Positions 17,927 to 27,303 of a stretch of DNA of 64,000 bases are shown here, piece by piece. How positions within the stretch are numbered: the first letter of the stretch is position 1; every line of letters starts with the position of its first letter. Source of the DNA: Paraherbaspirillum soli (GTDB lineage Bacteria; Pseudomonadota; Gammaproteobacteria; Burkholderiales; Burkholderiaceae_D); NCBI RefSeq assembly GCF_042654985.1, contig NZ_JBHSMT010000030.1, positions 1-64,000 of the forward strand. The letters are read 5' to 3'. The position numbers and the translations under genes were made by a program. The notes beneath the pieces are model-generated. The model made no database searches, had not been told where the DNA came from, and saw only the letters and a program-made list of their open reading frames with translations.

Positions 17927-18075
17927 ATTCTCTTACCTCTTCCGGATGGCAGATTGCCCTTATCAGTTTAGTTATTCTAATGACAATCATATTACACATC
18001 TATTTGACAATAAACCAACTTATCCCAGGAATTTTCTTAATCTATTGCACCCAAAACATTCGAAGCATAAAAAAA

Positions 18076-18104
18076 TCGGCGAGGTGTTATGCACACCTCG
18101 CCGA
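18076..18104 (-). terminator. intrinsic terminator after the FHA-like gene
   Basis: A perfect 12-bp stem (TCGGCGAGGTGT, 18076-18087, with ACACCTCGCCGA, 18093-18104) and a 5-nt loop. Read on the minus strand it is followed by a T-run (the A-run at about 18069-18075). It closes the FHA-like transcript before the response-regulator gene, so the two are probably separate units. Confidence 0.85.
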
Positions 18105-18176
18105 CCTCGCCACGAACCGCTGATCGTCAGAATGACTCCTGCGGCATTACCTTTTATGTTGGCTTACGCTTGATCA

Positions 18177-19913
18177 TCATGGCGCTGCGACGTAGCCATG
18201 ATTGACTTCGGCACCTCGCTCCTTAATGATGCCGCCGTCGTTGTTCACAGCACCGAGCGCAGTAAAACCATATTTGGCTTTGGCGACAATAAGCCCGTTA
18301 CCGTTATCGGTCGTGCCAGCAACTATGACCTTATCCGCCTTCAGCCCCCGCTCCGCATTTCTTGTATCGCGATTGTTGAGATTGCCAATTACCCTCAGCT
18401 CCTTATTCACCTGAATTAGCCCACCTGTATTGGTCAGCATCCCGCCGGTGAACTGGAACGAACCCTGAGCATCCAGCCTGCCTTGATTGGTCAGAGTAGC
18501 AGCCGTCACCGTCAGATCGCGGCCGGATTTGACCGTACTGGCATCATCAATCGAGACATCGCGCTCCGCTGTCAGCTGCATCGCTCCAAGCGCGTTCAAT
18601 ACGCCGCTTTCCAGATCAACCCCGGCCGCATTGACGATCAGATCGCCGGCCGCCTTGACCGCGCCTTGATAATAGACATCGAGACTATCGCCCGCCGACA
18701 GACGTGCATTCCGGCCCGAGGTAAGCAAACCGCCGCCTATCGCAATTTTCCGGTCGGCGCTGATCGTCAAATCGCCTGCCGATTGGACTGTGCTGCCATA
18801 AATACCGGCTTTAGCGCCAGCCATCAAACGTATCGCCCCGCCAGCGGTCAGCGAACTCTCATCTATCGCAATCGAACCTGCTTTGACGGTCATATCGGCG
18901 CCCGATTTAGCCGCCGCCCCTCCCTCGAAGCCGACCTCGCCGCTCGCGATCAACCCCATCTTCCCGCCTGAGGCCAGCGTGCCACCGTCGACCGTTATCC
19001 ATCCTGCGCTGTCAACATTCAGCGCACCGGTCGCCTTCACATTGCCGGAAATAGAGACGCCTACGCCGTTCTCGGCGCCGACCATGCGGATGGCGTTGGC
19101 GTACATGCTGCCTAACTCGCCAACGTCGATCGAGACCTCAGGCGCCTCGCCTTCATCTGCGACACTGCCATCGTTGACGACAATGCCGCTTTTCGCATCA
19201 ACCTTGCCGACACCGCCAACCATCAGGACCTCTTTCGCTCGTAGCGCCGCATTCAGTTCGATGCTGCGGGCGAACAGCTCAAGTTTGTCCGTGCTGCTGG
19301 CGTTCAGGCCATCGCCAGAGATATCTATCGCCCCCTTCCTGACGTCGAAACCAGCAACCTTACCGTCGCTGCCGAACGCCGGCGCACCGGTGGTCAGCGT
19401 CACGCGAGAGGCATTCACGAAGCCAGCGCCGTCAGCCGAAATACCGTTGGGATTGGCGACGATCAACTGGGCTGTCGCGCCGGCGATTTCAGTGATGCCG
19501 TTAAGTTGCGTGGCCGACGATCCGATGACTTCGTTCAGAATCACCCCGGCAGTTTTACCGTTCAGTTTTACGTTGCCGTCGATCTGCTGGCCCAGCTGGG
19601 TCTGCACCGCCGTCGTGCTGTTGTTCAGGATGAGCCCTTGAGCGCCAACGTTGTAGTCGGTGAATTTATTGTGGGAGACCCCGGCCTGGTTCGGTGCGTT
19701 GATCTGGACCACCGGAGTGCCATTCGCGGCAGCTGCGATACCCGGCGCGACCGCTCCGGTCGCGGTGTTCAGGGCGGATTGCGCCAGTGCCGGACTGGCG
19801 GCCATGACGGCAACCATCGGCAATGCTGCCAGCACGGCATATGCCACAGGCCGTAAAGTCAACTTCTTGTTTGCGCCGCATCGTACCGCTTGAATATTCG
19901 TTTTCATATTCAC
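18177..19913 (-). CDS. short filamentous haemagglutinin-type (two-partner secretion) exoprotein
   Basis: 578 residues. An extended signal region (KKLTLRPVAYAVLAA, then a long hydrophobic core and an ALA-Q cut near 45) leads to the conserved TPS domain: HNKFTDYNVGAQGLILNN near 81, a GGVILNEV-like strand (AGVILNEVIGS) and NPNG at 154-157. The remaining 400 residues are short beta-helical repeats, ending in FHA-like NLNNRDTRN. Typical TpsA adhesins have thousands of residues; this one stops early, and a strong terminator follows, so it looks like a genuine short gene, not a truncation by sequencing error. No TpsB transporter is in the window, so export would need a partner elsewhere. Confidence 0.8.
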   Translation of the reverse strand: MNMKTNIQAVRCGANKKLTLRPVAYAVLAALPMVAVMAASPALAQSALNTATGAVAPGIAAAANGTPVVQINAPNQAGVSHNKFTDYNVGAQGLILNNSTTAVQTQLGQQIDGNVKLNGKTAGVILNEVIGSSATQLNGITEIAGATAQLIVANPNGISADGAGFVNASRVTLTTGAPAFGSDGKVAGFDVRKGAIDISGDGLNASSTDKLELFARSIELNAALRAKEVLMVGGVGKVDAKSGIVVNDGSVADEGEAPEVSIDVGELGSMYANAIRMVGAENGVGVSISGNVKATGALNVDSAGWITVDGGTLASGGKMGLIASGEVGFEGGAAAKSGADMTVKAGSIAIDESSLTAGGAIRLMAGAKAGIYGSTVQSAGDLTISADRKIAIGGGLLTSGRNARLSAGDSLDVYYQGAVKAAGDLIVNAAGVDLESGVLNALGAMQLTAERDVSIDDASTVKSGRDLTVTAATLTNQGRLDAQGSFQFTGGMLTNTGGLIQVNKELRVIGNLNNRDTRNAERGLKADKVIVAGTTDNGNGLIVAKAKYGFTALGAVNNDGGIIKERGAEVNHGYVAAP

Positions 19914-20521
19914 CTTAAAATTTTAAGTTAGTGGTTCAGCTCAAATAAATTCAAATCGACCAGCACGTGGACGCACCAAGAAGCGCTGCGGTCAGTGATA
20001 AACGCGTCACCGGAACGACCACACGTGGGCATGGAAATGATCCTCGGTTAGCTGCCTGGCTCGTTCAGTCCCTCCATGGTTAGGTGAAAAATCAAATCGC
20101 CTGCTCACAAAAACAGCGCTGCGATAGGACATTCAGCTTGTTTTTATATTTGGCAGAACGTCAAAATCATGGCGACCTTGCGTCCTCATGGCCATTGTCG
20201 AATGCCGCATTTTCATCTGAGGAAATTCCTATTTTCGATCGCTGCAAACAGTTGCCTGCATTGCGGAACACGCGTGACGAAGCTGCCCCGGCGCTTAAAA
20301 AAGCAGCGGGAAGCGTTCGATATCGCACGTTGGGAGAGTTACGGAATGTGCTAAGGGAGTACCAGCCGTCACTCGCGGTCGATTACCACACCCACGGACG
20401 AGCGCAGCAGAAAATAGGAAGAATAGATGAAGAAGATGATGACCGGACGCGGCGCATTGCGCTTTTCATACGTCCGGCCTAATTAGGCTTGCGCTGCTCG
20501 AATCACCTGGATATTTTGCCG
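19914..20521. other. 608-bp region upstream of the FHA-like gene
   Basis: No supported gene. A 132-codon open frame on the + strand (20084-20482) has no recognisable domain, no good ribosome site and poor composition, so I treat it as non-coding. The part next to 19913 is AT-richer and should hold the FHA-like promoter and any regulator sites. Confidence 0.4.
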
Positions 20522-20974
20522 CTATCCATGGCCGCTGGTCGTCACCAGGCGAACCCAGTGCGAAGTAGACTCCTCCTCGGACGGCAGCGCGAGGTGCATG
20601 CTCCCAGCCTGATACAACGTTGAGTGGTAAGAGATCGAGTTGGCTTTTCTCGATTTTTTTTCCTGCAGGCGCCGCGTGTACTGATCACCGTGTTCCACGA
20701 TCGCGTTCAGTTTCGACATTAGCTCACTATCATCGATTCCAGCCCCGCTGATTTGCCGCCAGACATTGCATCGCGTCCAGCGTCTGAAGCGCACGTAATT
20801 GGTCCGCCATTGACCGTAGCGAGAAGGCAAGGCGCTCCACTCGCATTTGCTCGATACCAGCAACAGCACGGCCTCGATAAACAGCCGGTTGTTGCGGCCC
20901 TTGGCACCGGCGTCTCCTTGACGCCCTAGCAGTAACGGCTCCAGTTTCGCCCATTGATCATCACGAAGTTTCAT
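20522..20974 (-). CDS. stand-alone transposase-type N-terminal (DUF4096) protein
   Basis: 150 residues. The first 75 match the N-terminal DNA-binding domain of IS5-group transposases: DDQWAKLEPLLLGR, then RLFIEAVLLLVSSKCEWSALPSRYGQW and RFRRWTRCNVWRQI. The rest has no DDE catalytic core; it is unrelated-looking, with a lysine-rich segment (LQEKKSRKANS). No terminal inverted repeats or second transposase frame are visible around it. It may be a domesticated DNA-binding protein or a decayed IS remnant. The intact reading frame favours the former. Confidence 0.65.
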   Translation of the reverse strand: MKLRDDQWAKLEPLLLGRQGDAGAKGRNNRLFIEAVLLLVSSKCEWSALPSRYGQWRTNYVRFRRWTRCNVWRQISGAGIDDSELMSKLNAIVEHGDQYTRRLQEKKSRKANSISYHSTLYQAGSMHLALPSEEESTSHWVRLVTTSGHG

Positions 20975-21175
20975 ATCACATTCCTATATCTTGTTTGCCA
21001 TTCACTGATGTTGCTGCCTACATCGCTTAAAACTCGATACAAGAATTTTCGTGCCTATTGATGAGATATCCAATTGGATGAATTACCAATTAACGTTAAG
21101 AATTATCCTATTTAACTATGCCGGTTCACTGATCTCAACCCCGCAGCTGTTTGCGGCAAGTGCATAGCTAGCTTC

Positions 21176-22099
21176 TTATGCAGGCATCGTACGATTGCGC
21201 CTGCCAACCATCCGGCATTCAGCCGCGAGTGCCAATAGTTTAGGGTCGCGCTCCCGGCTTTTCGGTAGCAGCAGGGTAATCACCTGGCGCGCAGCATACG
21301 TCGCTTCGAGCGGAACCAACGTCAGGCGCGGACTAAATTCGCCGACCCGGCCAGGTAACAGGCTATATCCAACGCCGCCGCTGACCAGATTGATCAGGGA
21401 AAAAATATCCGGGGCGCGCATGACAATCCGGGGCAGAAAGCCGGCCCGTTCAAAGCAGCGATCAAAGTCTTGAGCGGTGGCGAATCCTGCGTTCAAGGCG
21501 ACAAATTTTTCTGCGCGAAAATCCCTAAGGTCGACCTGTCGCCGGCCGGCATACGGTGAATGCAGCGGAGCCGCCAGAAGAACCTCGTCATGAAACAGGG
21601 GCACGGCAGCCAGCGCCTGATTGTCATTGGGGCCATGCAGGCCGATCACTATCGCATCCAGCCGTCCATCCGCCAGCTGTTGCAGCAACTCCCGATTGGA
21701 GCCCAATGTCAGGTCGATGTCGAGGTCTGGCCGGCGTGACTTGAGCCCGATCAGCAATTGCGGGATGCAGCGCAAGGTCAAGGAATACAGAGCGCCGATC
21801 TTGAGTCGGGTCGCATTAAAGCCCGCGGCCTCGCGTACTTTTCGCACGCCTTCTTCGCATTCCTCGCATGCCCGTTGCGCATATTCGACAAAGGAGTAAG
21901 CGGCCGGCAACGGAATCAACTGACGTCCTGCGCGCTTGAACAGGGGACAGCGCAGCGCCTCTTCCAGCGAATGCAAAGCGCGATGCACGCTGACCGTGCT
22001 TTGCCCAAGGCTCTCCGATACCCGCGCCATGTTGTTGTGCGTCATGAAAGCGAGAAAGACTTCAAGTTTTTTCAGCGTGATCGCTTCATCGATTGCCAT
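21176..22099 (-). CDS. mdcR: LysR-family activator of malonate genes
   Basis: 307 residues, standard LysR length. The N-terminal winged helix reads LKKLEVFLAFMTHNNMARVSE then QSTVSVHRALHSLEEAL. The C-terminal half is a periplasmic-binding-protein-like effector domain expected to bind malonate. It is divergent from mdcA with 154 bp between start codons, the classical LysR arrangement, and a TTCAA-N9-TTGAA dyad lies between them. In Klebsiella and Acinetobacter MdcR controls mdc operons in this way. Confidence 0.85.
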   Translation of the reverse strand: MAIDEAITLKKLEVFLAFMTHNNMARVSESLGQSTVSVHRALHSLEEALRCPLFKRAGRQLIPLPAAYSFVEYAQRACEECEEGVRKVREAAGFNATRLKIGALYSLTLRCIPQLLIGLKSRRPDLDIDLTLGSNRELLQQLADGRLDAIVIGLHGPNDNQALAAVPLFHDEVLLAAPLHSPYAGRRQVDLRDFRAEKFVALNAGFATAQDFDRCFERAGFLPRIVMRAPDIFSLINLVSGGVGYSLLPGRVGEFSPRLTLVPLEATYAARQVITLLLPKSRERDPKLLALAAECRMVGRRNRTMPA

Positions 22100-22178
22100 C
22101 CTTCCCCCGCAGTCATTCGTGTAGACAAGCTATCTCGATATTACAAGCCCGATTTCATTCACTTTACAGTAATGACAG

Positions 22179-22197
22179 TTCAACAAGGTTTATTGAA
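22179..22197. promoter_or_regulatory. candidate MdcR operator
   Basis: A dyad TTCAA-N9-TTGAA lies near the middle of the mdcR-mdcA gap. It fits the general LysR T-N11-A rule. No promoter elements could be placed with confidence, so this is a candidate only. Confidence 0.4.
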
Positions 22198-22253
22198 GTA
22201 TTGGACCGACAACTTTATTGTGCAATCACCGTGGTCAATTTATCGGAGTGAGC

Positions 22254-23915
22254 ATGCCAGCCAGCGCCCAGCTTGATCCGCAGTGGAGTAAGCGCCGAAC
22301 CGAGAAAAGCCGGCGCCTGGCGCTGGTGCGGCATCTGGCCGACGGTCCGGTATTGCGCAGCGATGACATCGTCACCGCGTTGGAAGAATTGATCGCACCG
22401 GGTGACCGTGTGGCATTGGAAGGCAACAACCAGAAGCAGGCTGATTTTCTGTCCGGCGCGCTGGCCCGGGTCAATCCCGCCAAAGTGAACCGGCTGCACC
22501 TGATCATGCCCAGCGTCAGCCGGCCGGAACACCTCGAACTGTTCGAGCGCGGCATCGCCCGCAAGCTCGATTTTTCCTATGCAGGTGCGCAAAGCCTGCG
22601 CATTGCGCAGTTGCTGCAAGACGGCTTGCTGGAAATCGGCGCGATTCATACCTACCTCGAACTGTATGCCCGCCTGTACCTCGACCTGACGCCGAATGTG
22701 GTGCTGGTCGCCGCATTCAAGGCCGATCGCCAGGGCAATCTGTATACCGGTGCCAGCACCGAAGACACGCCGACGCTGGTCGAGGCGGCCGCCTTTCGCG
22801 ACGGCATAGTCGTCGCTCAGGTCAATCAGATCGTCGACGATCCGGGCCAGCTGCCACGAGTCGATATCCCCGGCTCCTGGATCGATTTTGTGGTGCAGTC
22901 CGAGCAACCGTTTTTCCTGGAACCGCTGTTCACCCGCGATCCCCGGCTGATCAAGCCGGTACACATATTGATGGCGATGATGGCCATCCGCGGCATCTAC
23001 GAACGGCATCAGGTGCAGTCGCTCAATCACGGCATCGGCTTCAATACCGCTGCGATCGAACTGATCCTGCCGACTTACGGCGAACGGCTCGGCCTCAAGG
23101 GCAAGATCTGCAAACACTGGACGCTGAACCCGCATCCGACCCTGATCCCGGCGATCGAAAGCGGCTGGGTGAAAAGCGTTCACTGCTTCGGCGGCGAACT
23201 GGGCATGGAGGATTACGTCGCCGCCCGCCCCGACATCTTCTTCACCGGCCGCGACGGTTCGATGCGCTCCAACCGCGCCCTGTGCCAATTAACCGGGCAA
23301 TACGCGATTGACCTGTTCATCGGTTCCACCTTGCAAATGGATGGGCTAGGCAACTCATCCACCGTGACCCGCGGTCGTCTGAGCGGTTTTGGCGGCGCCC
23401 CCAATATGGGCCACGATCCGCGCGGGCGGCGTCACGCCAGCCCGGCCTGGCTTGATTTGATCGAGACCGACGACCCGCTGGCGCGCGGCAAGAAGCTGGT
23501 CGTGCAGATGGTTGAAACGTTCCAGAACGGCAGCCAGCCGACCATCGTCGAGACGCTCGACGCAGTGGAAGTGGGCCGTGCATCCGGCATGCCGCTGGCA
23601 CCGGTCATGATCTATGGCGATGACGTGACGCACGTATTGACGGAGGAAGGCATCGCCTATCTCTATAAGGCGCGCTCGCTAGAACAACGTAAAGCCATGC
23701 TGGCCGCCGTCGCCGGCGTCACGCCGGTCGGCATGACTCACGATCCGGCCGGCACTGCCGACTTGCGCCGGGAAGGACTGATAGCACTGCCCGAAGACCT
23801 CGGGGTACAGCGTAGCGAGGCGACCCGTTCCCTACTGGCTGCCAAGAGCCTGGCTGACCTGGTGCTTTGGTCCGACGACCTGTACGCACCGCCCGCCAGA
23901 TTCCGGAGTTGGTAA
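22254..23915 (+). CDS. mdcA: malonate decarboxylase alpha subunit (acetyl-S-ACP:malonate ACP transferase)
   Basis: 553 residues from ATG 22254, which has a GGAG ribosome site; an in-frame ATG 36 bp upstream does not. The alpha subunit exchanges acetate for malonate on the acyl carrier protein, starting the catalytic cycle. The sequence is full length and collinear with the family (start QLDPQWSKRRTEKSRR, a GFGGAPNMGHDPRGRRH block near 380). Its TAA overlaps the mdcB ATG (TAATG), indicating translational coupling. Confidence 0.93.
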   Translation: MPASAQLDPQWSKRRTEKSRRLALVRHLADGPVLRSDDIVTALEELIAPGDRVALEGNNQKQADFLSGALARVNPAKVNRLHLIMPSVSRPEHLELFERGIARKLDFSYAGAQSLRIAQLLQDGLLEIGAIHTYLELYARLYLDLTPNVVLVAAFKADRQGNLYTGASTEDTPTLVEAAAFRDGIVVAQVNQIVDDPGQLPRVDIPGSWIDFVVQSEQPFFLEPLFTRDPRLIKPVHILMAMMAIRGIYERHQVQSLNHGIGFNTAAIELILPTYGERLGLKGKICKHWTLNPHPTLIPAIESGWVKSVHCFGGELGMEDYVAARPDIFFTGRDGSMRSNRALCQLTGQYAIDLFIGSTLQMDGLGNSSTVTRGRLSGFGGAPNMGHDPRGRRHASPAWLDLIETDDPLARGKKLVVQMVETFQNGSQPTIVETLDAVEVGRASGMPLAPVMIYGDDVTHVLTEEGIAYLYKARSLEQRKAMLAAVAGVTPVGMTHDPAGTADLRREGLIALPEDLGVQRSEATRSLLAAKSLADLVLWSDDLYAPPARFRSW

Positions 23916-24829
23916 TGATTGCTGCTGCCCTGTTTGATCAGCACCGCATGCATCCTGCCGCCGAGCAGGAATACACGCCGTACTCGCCCCCGCCGACCGC
24001 GCCCTTGCCCGAATATCTGGCCGACCTGGTGGTGGCGGCACTGATCGATGAGGTCACGCTGACCCCAAAACCCGGCCTGGTCGATATGCGCAGCCGCGGC
24101 GCGCACCGCGATCTCAGCTGGGCATTGATGTGTCATTCGGCGTGGGCGCTGCACTCCACCTTCCATGCGATGGCCGTTGCAGGACAGAGCATGGCCGACC
24201 TGCAAAGATTGCGCGAGCACATTGGCTTCCTTGGTCGCCAGGGCGAGGCGAGCATGATGCGCGCCACCGGCGACATCAACTCCCATCGCGGGGCAATCTG
24301 GGCCCTCGGCCTGCTGGTGACCGCCGCGGCGCAGGATTGCAACGCACTGGCACCGGCAGCGGTGGCTGCCCGCGCCGGCGTACTGGCGCGCATACCAGAC
24401 CCATTTTCCCCTGTACTGACCGGCAACAAGGGGCAACGCGCGTGCCACGAGTACCGGGTTGGCGGTGCACGAGCGCAAGCGCAAGCGGGATTTCCGCATG
24501 TCATCGAGATCGCACTGCCCTGCCTGGAACGCTCCCGTGCACGCGGCGACAAGGTCAACGACGCCCGCCTCAATGCCTTGCTGGCGGTGATCGCCGAACT
24601 CGACGACACCTGCATCCTGTCGCGCGGCGGCACAGCAGCGCTGGCCTCGGTGCAAGCCGGTGCGCAGCGGGTGCTGGCCGCAGGCGGCGCCGCCAGCCCA
24701 CACGGCCGAAGCGTGCTGCGCCAGTACGAGGAAGAGCTGCTGGTCTTGCATGTTTCGCCGGGCGGTGCGGCCGACCTGCTGGCGGCGACGCTGTTCCTGG
24801 ACCAGCTCAGGACGGATTTTGTTCATTAA
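23915..24829 (+). CDS. mdcB: triphosphoribosyl-dephospho-CoA synthase
   Basis: 304 residues from the ATG that overlaps the mdcA stop. It makes the 2'-(5''-triphosphoribosyl)-3'-dephospho-CoA precursor of the MdcC prosthetic group from ATP and dephospho-CoA. Family blocks visible: EVTLTPKPGLVDMRSRGAH, a THRGAIW-like NSHRGAIWALG, and DTCILSRGG near the C-terminus. Here mdcB sits between mdcA and mdcC. Confidence 0.92.
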   Translation: MIAAALFDQHRMHPAAEQEYTPYSPPPTAPLPEYLADLVVAALIDEVTLTPKPGLVDMRSRGAHRDLSWALMCHSAWALHSTFHAMAVAGQSMADLQRLREHIGFLGRQGEASMMRATGDINSHRGAIWALGLLVTAAAQDCNALAPAAVAARAGVLARIPDPFSPVLTGNKGQRACHEYRVGGARAQAQAGFPHVIEIALPCLERSRARGDKVNDARLNALLAVIAELDDTCILSRGGTAALASVQAGAQRVLAAGGAASPHGRSVLRQYEEELLVLHVSPGGAADLLAATLFLDQLRTDFVH

Positions 24830-24845
24830 CCAAAAGAGGAAATCC

Positions 24846-25169
24846 ATGGAAAAAATCTTCTATGAATATCCGGCAGGGGCACCTGCCTCAGAACGTGTGT
24901 TGGCCGGCGTGGTTGCCTCCGGCGACCTGGAAGTCCTGCTGGAACCGCCGTCGGCAAGCCACGTCACCAGCGTCGCCATCAACACCTCGGTGCACGGCAA
25001 GAGCCGCGTCTGGCAAGCGCTTTTGACGCGCATTTTCGCCAGTGCGCAACTGCCGGCGGCCCGGATCGAGATCAATGATTTTGGCGCGACGCCGGGCGTG
25101 GTACGGCTGCGGATCGAACAAGCGTTTGAAGAATTGCATCATCCGCACCAGCGCGTGAACAGAAAATGA
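24846..25169 (+). CDS. mdcC: malonate decarboxylase acyl carrier protein (delta subunit)
   Basis: 107 residues from ATG 24846, preceded by an AGAGGA ribosome site. It carries the phosphoribosyl-dephospho-CoA group on which malonyl and acetyl residues ride. The serine in VVASGDLEVL is Ser25, matching the modified serine of Klebsiella MdcC. The rest (NTSVHGKSRVWQALL) is typical. Start chosen on family length and ribosome site. Confidence 0.93.
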   Translation: MEKIFYEYPAGAPASERVLAGVVASGDLEVLLEPPSASHVTSVAINTSVHGKSRVWQALLTRIFASAQLPAARIEINDFGATPGVVRLRIEQAFEELHHPHQRVNRK

Positions 25170-25176
25170 GGCATCC

Positions 25177-26037
25177 ATGAACAGCGCGAAATCGTCATCA
25201 CTGCTGCAACGCGACAGCTTCATCGAACTGGATGCCCGCAGCCGGGCCCGCACCTTGCTGGACGCCGGTTCGATGCACGAACTGATCGGCCCCTTCGATC
25301 GCGTCACATCGCCCTGGCTGGCCCTGCAAGGCGTGGTCGCGCAGTCGGATGACGGCGTGGTGGTCGCCAAGGGCACATGCGACGGCCAGCCATGCGTCGT
25401 ATTGGCGATCGAAGGCGCCTTCCAGGGCGGCAGCCTGGGCGAGGTCGGCGGCGCCAAGATTGCCGGCGCCCTGGAACTGGCGGCCGCCGATAACCGCAAA
25501 GGCATCCCGACCACGGCAGTCATCCTGTTTGAAAGCGGCGGCGTGCGCCTGCAAGAGGCCAATCTCGGGCTAGCGGCGATTGCAGAAATCCATTCGGCCA
25601 TCGTTGATCTGCGCCGTTACCAGCCGGTGATCGGCATCATTGCCGGCACCGTCGGCTGCTTCGGCGGCATGGCGATCGGCGCCGCCCTGTGCAGCTATCT
25701 GATCGTTACGCGCGAGGCGCGGCTCGGCCTGAATGGGCCGGCGGTGATTGAGCAGGAAGCTGGCATCGCCGAATGCGACTCGCGCGACAAACCGTTCATC
25801 TGGAGCCTGATCGGCGGCGAACAGCGCTACCGCTGCGGATTGGCCGACATCTATGTCGAAGACGATGCCCAGCACATCCGCAGCGTAGTCGGCGACTTGT
25901 TCCGGCGCGGCGTCCCGTATCAGCACCGCAGCGATCTGCACCAGGACTTCCTGCGCTGCCTGGCTGAAGTCGATACCAGCGCGCAGGCGACACCGGAAGC
26001 GGTGCGTGCGATTTACCGGAAAGGATTCTCAACATGA
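25177..26037 (+). CDS. mdcD: malonate decarboxylase beta subunit (biotin-independent)
   Basis: 286 residues of the crotonase/carboxyltransferase fold. With MdcE it decarboxylates malonyl-S-ACP to acetyl-S-ACP. Visible blocks: GPFDRVTSPWL, GGSLGEVGGAKIAGALELA, and GTVGCFGGMAIGAAL. It begins 7 bp after mdcC and overlaps mdcE by 4 bp. Confidence 0.93.
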   Translation: MNSAKSSSLLQRDSFIELDARSRARTLLDAGSMHELIGPFDRVTSPWLALQGVVAQSDDGVVVAKGTCDGQPCVVLAIEGAFQGGSLGEVGGAKIAGALELAAADNRKGIPTTAVILFESGGVRLQEANLGLAAIAEIHSAIVDLRRYQPVIGIIAGTVGCFGGMAIGAALCSYLIVTREARLGLNGPAVIEQEAGIAECDSRDKPFIWSLIGGEQRYRCGLADIYVEDDAQHIRSVVGDLFRRGVPYQHRSDLHQDFLRCLAEVDTSAQATPEAVRAIYRKGFST

Positions 26038-26885
26038 ACCCAAGCATTGCACCGAGTCGCGGCGCACTCTGGTTTTCAATCTTGACCGGCGATGCCACGC
26101 CGATCGCAGGCTATCCAGCCTCGGTGCGGGTGGCCGACGCCGACCTGGCAGGCCGCAGAGCGCGTTACCTGGCAGTGGTGCCCGATCCTGCCAATCGGTT
26201 TCCGCGTGCGCGCAGCGGCGAAGTCGGCCTGATCGAAGGCTGGCAGCTGGCCCGGGCGGTACAGGAGTTGATGGCCGCCGACCGCGGCGCCGGCAAGACC
26301 CCCATCGTTGCCGTGATCGACGTCGCCAGCCAGGCCTATGGCCGGCGCGAAGAAGCTTTCGGCATCCATCAGGCGCTGGCGGCCGCCGCCGGGGCTTATG
26401 CGCAAGCCCGTCTGGCCGGCCATCCGGTGCTTGGCTTGATTGTCGGCAAAGCCATGTCCGGCGCTTTTCTCGCGCATGGCTACCAGGCCAATCGCCTGAT
26501 CGCGATCAATGATCCCGCAGTGACGGTGCATGCCATGGGCAAAGAATCGGCGGCGCGCATCACGTTGCGTTCGGTCGATGCGCTGACAGCCCTCGCTGCG
26601 ACCATACCGCCGATGGCTTACGACATTGCGAGTTTTGCCTCGCTCGGCCTGTTATGGCGATGCCTGACGCTTGACCAGCCGGCGCAGCCGTCCGCGGCCG
26701 ATATCCACACGGTCGAGCACAGCTTGCGCGAGGCGTTGGCAAGCGTCAGGGCCGATCCCGGACGCGATCTTGGCAGTCGCCTGGATGCCAAACACCGCCG
26801 CGCATCGGTCACGGTAAGAGAGATGATGCGGACGCAATGGTCGCGTGACGACTCCCAAGCTGCAATGCAATTGCGGCTGGACTGA
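26034..26885 (+). CDS. mdcE: malonate decarboxylase gamma subunit (biotin-independent)
   Basis: 283 residues, the partner of MdcD in malonyl-S-ACP decarboxylation. Family features include ALWFSILTGD at the start, VIDVASQAYGRREEAFGIHQAL and a GLIVGKAMSGAFLAHGYQA glycine-rich loop. The ATG overlaps the mdcD stop by 4 bp, so stoichiometric coupled translation is likely. Confidence 0.92.
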   Translation: MNPSIAPSRGALWFSILTGDATPIAGYPASVRVADADLAGRRARYLAVVPDPANRFPRARSGEVGLIEGWQLARAVQELMAADRGAGKTPIVAVIDVASQAYGRREEAFGIHQALAAAAGAYAQARLAGHPVLGLIVGKAMSGAFLAHGYQANRLIAINDPAVTVHAMGKESAARITLRSVDALTALAATIPPMAYDIASFASLGLLWRCLTLDQPAQPSAADIHTVEHSLREALASVRADPGRDLGSRLDAKHRRASVTVREMMRTQWSRDDSQAAMQLRLD

Positions 26886-26898
26886 AGGACAGCACATC

Positions 26899-27303
26899 AT
26901 GATCATTTATGGCGTGGCGCTACTCGCCATCTGTACCCTGCTCGGCTTGTTCGTGGGCGACCTGCTCGGCGTCGCGCTCGGGGTCAAGGCCAACGTCGGC
27001 GGCGTCGGCTTTGCGATGCTGTTGCTGATACTGATCGCCGATCGCCTGCAACGCACGCAGCTGCTGCCGGCTTCCATCCCCGGCATCGGCTTCTGGACTG
27101 CGATGTATATCCCCATCGTGGTCGCGATGGCGGCGCAGCAAAACGTGGTCGCCGCACTCAAGGGCGGACCGGCAGCGGTGCTGGCGGGCGTGCTTGCGGT
27201 GGTCGTCAGCTTTGCGCTGATTCCTGCCATCGACCGTATCGGCCGGGCCAAATCGGCCACTCAACTGCAGCCTGCCGACCAGACTGAACAGGAAACAGCA
27301 TGA
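26899..27303 (+). CDS. madL: malonate transporter subunit MadL
   Basis: 134 residues with four hydrophobic helices, start at the ATG of MIIYGVALL; a longer frame into mdcE is not conserved. With MadM it forms the two-part Na+-linked malonate uptake system first described in Malonomonas. It overlaps madM by 4 bp. Position between mdcE and mdcG differs from Pseudomonas, where mdcLM is terminal. Confidence 0.9.
   Translation: MIIYGVALLAICTLLGLFVGDLLGVALGVKANVGGVGFAMLLLILIADRLQRTQLLPASIPGIGFWTAMYIPIVVAMAAQQNVVAALKGGPAAVLAGVLAVVVSFALIPAIDRIGRAKSATQLQPADQTEQETA

Noticed and set aside
20084..20482. 132-codon open frame on the + strand
   Set aside because: No ribosome site, no recognisable domain, composition unlike neighbours.
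20400..21180. complete insertion sequence around the DUF4096 protein
   Set aside because: No terminal inverted repeats, no DDE domain and no second frame were found in the flanks.
22215..23288. 357-codon open frame antisense to mdcA
   Set aside because: Shadow; mdcA has full-length family similarity and operon context.
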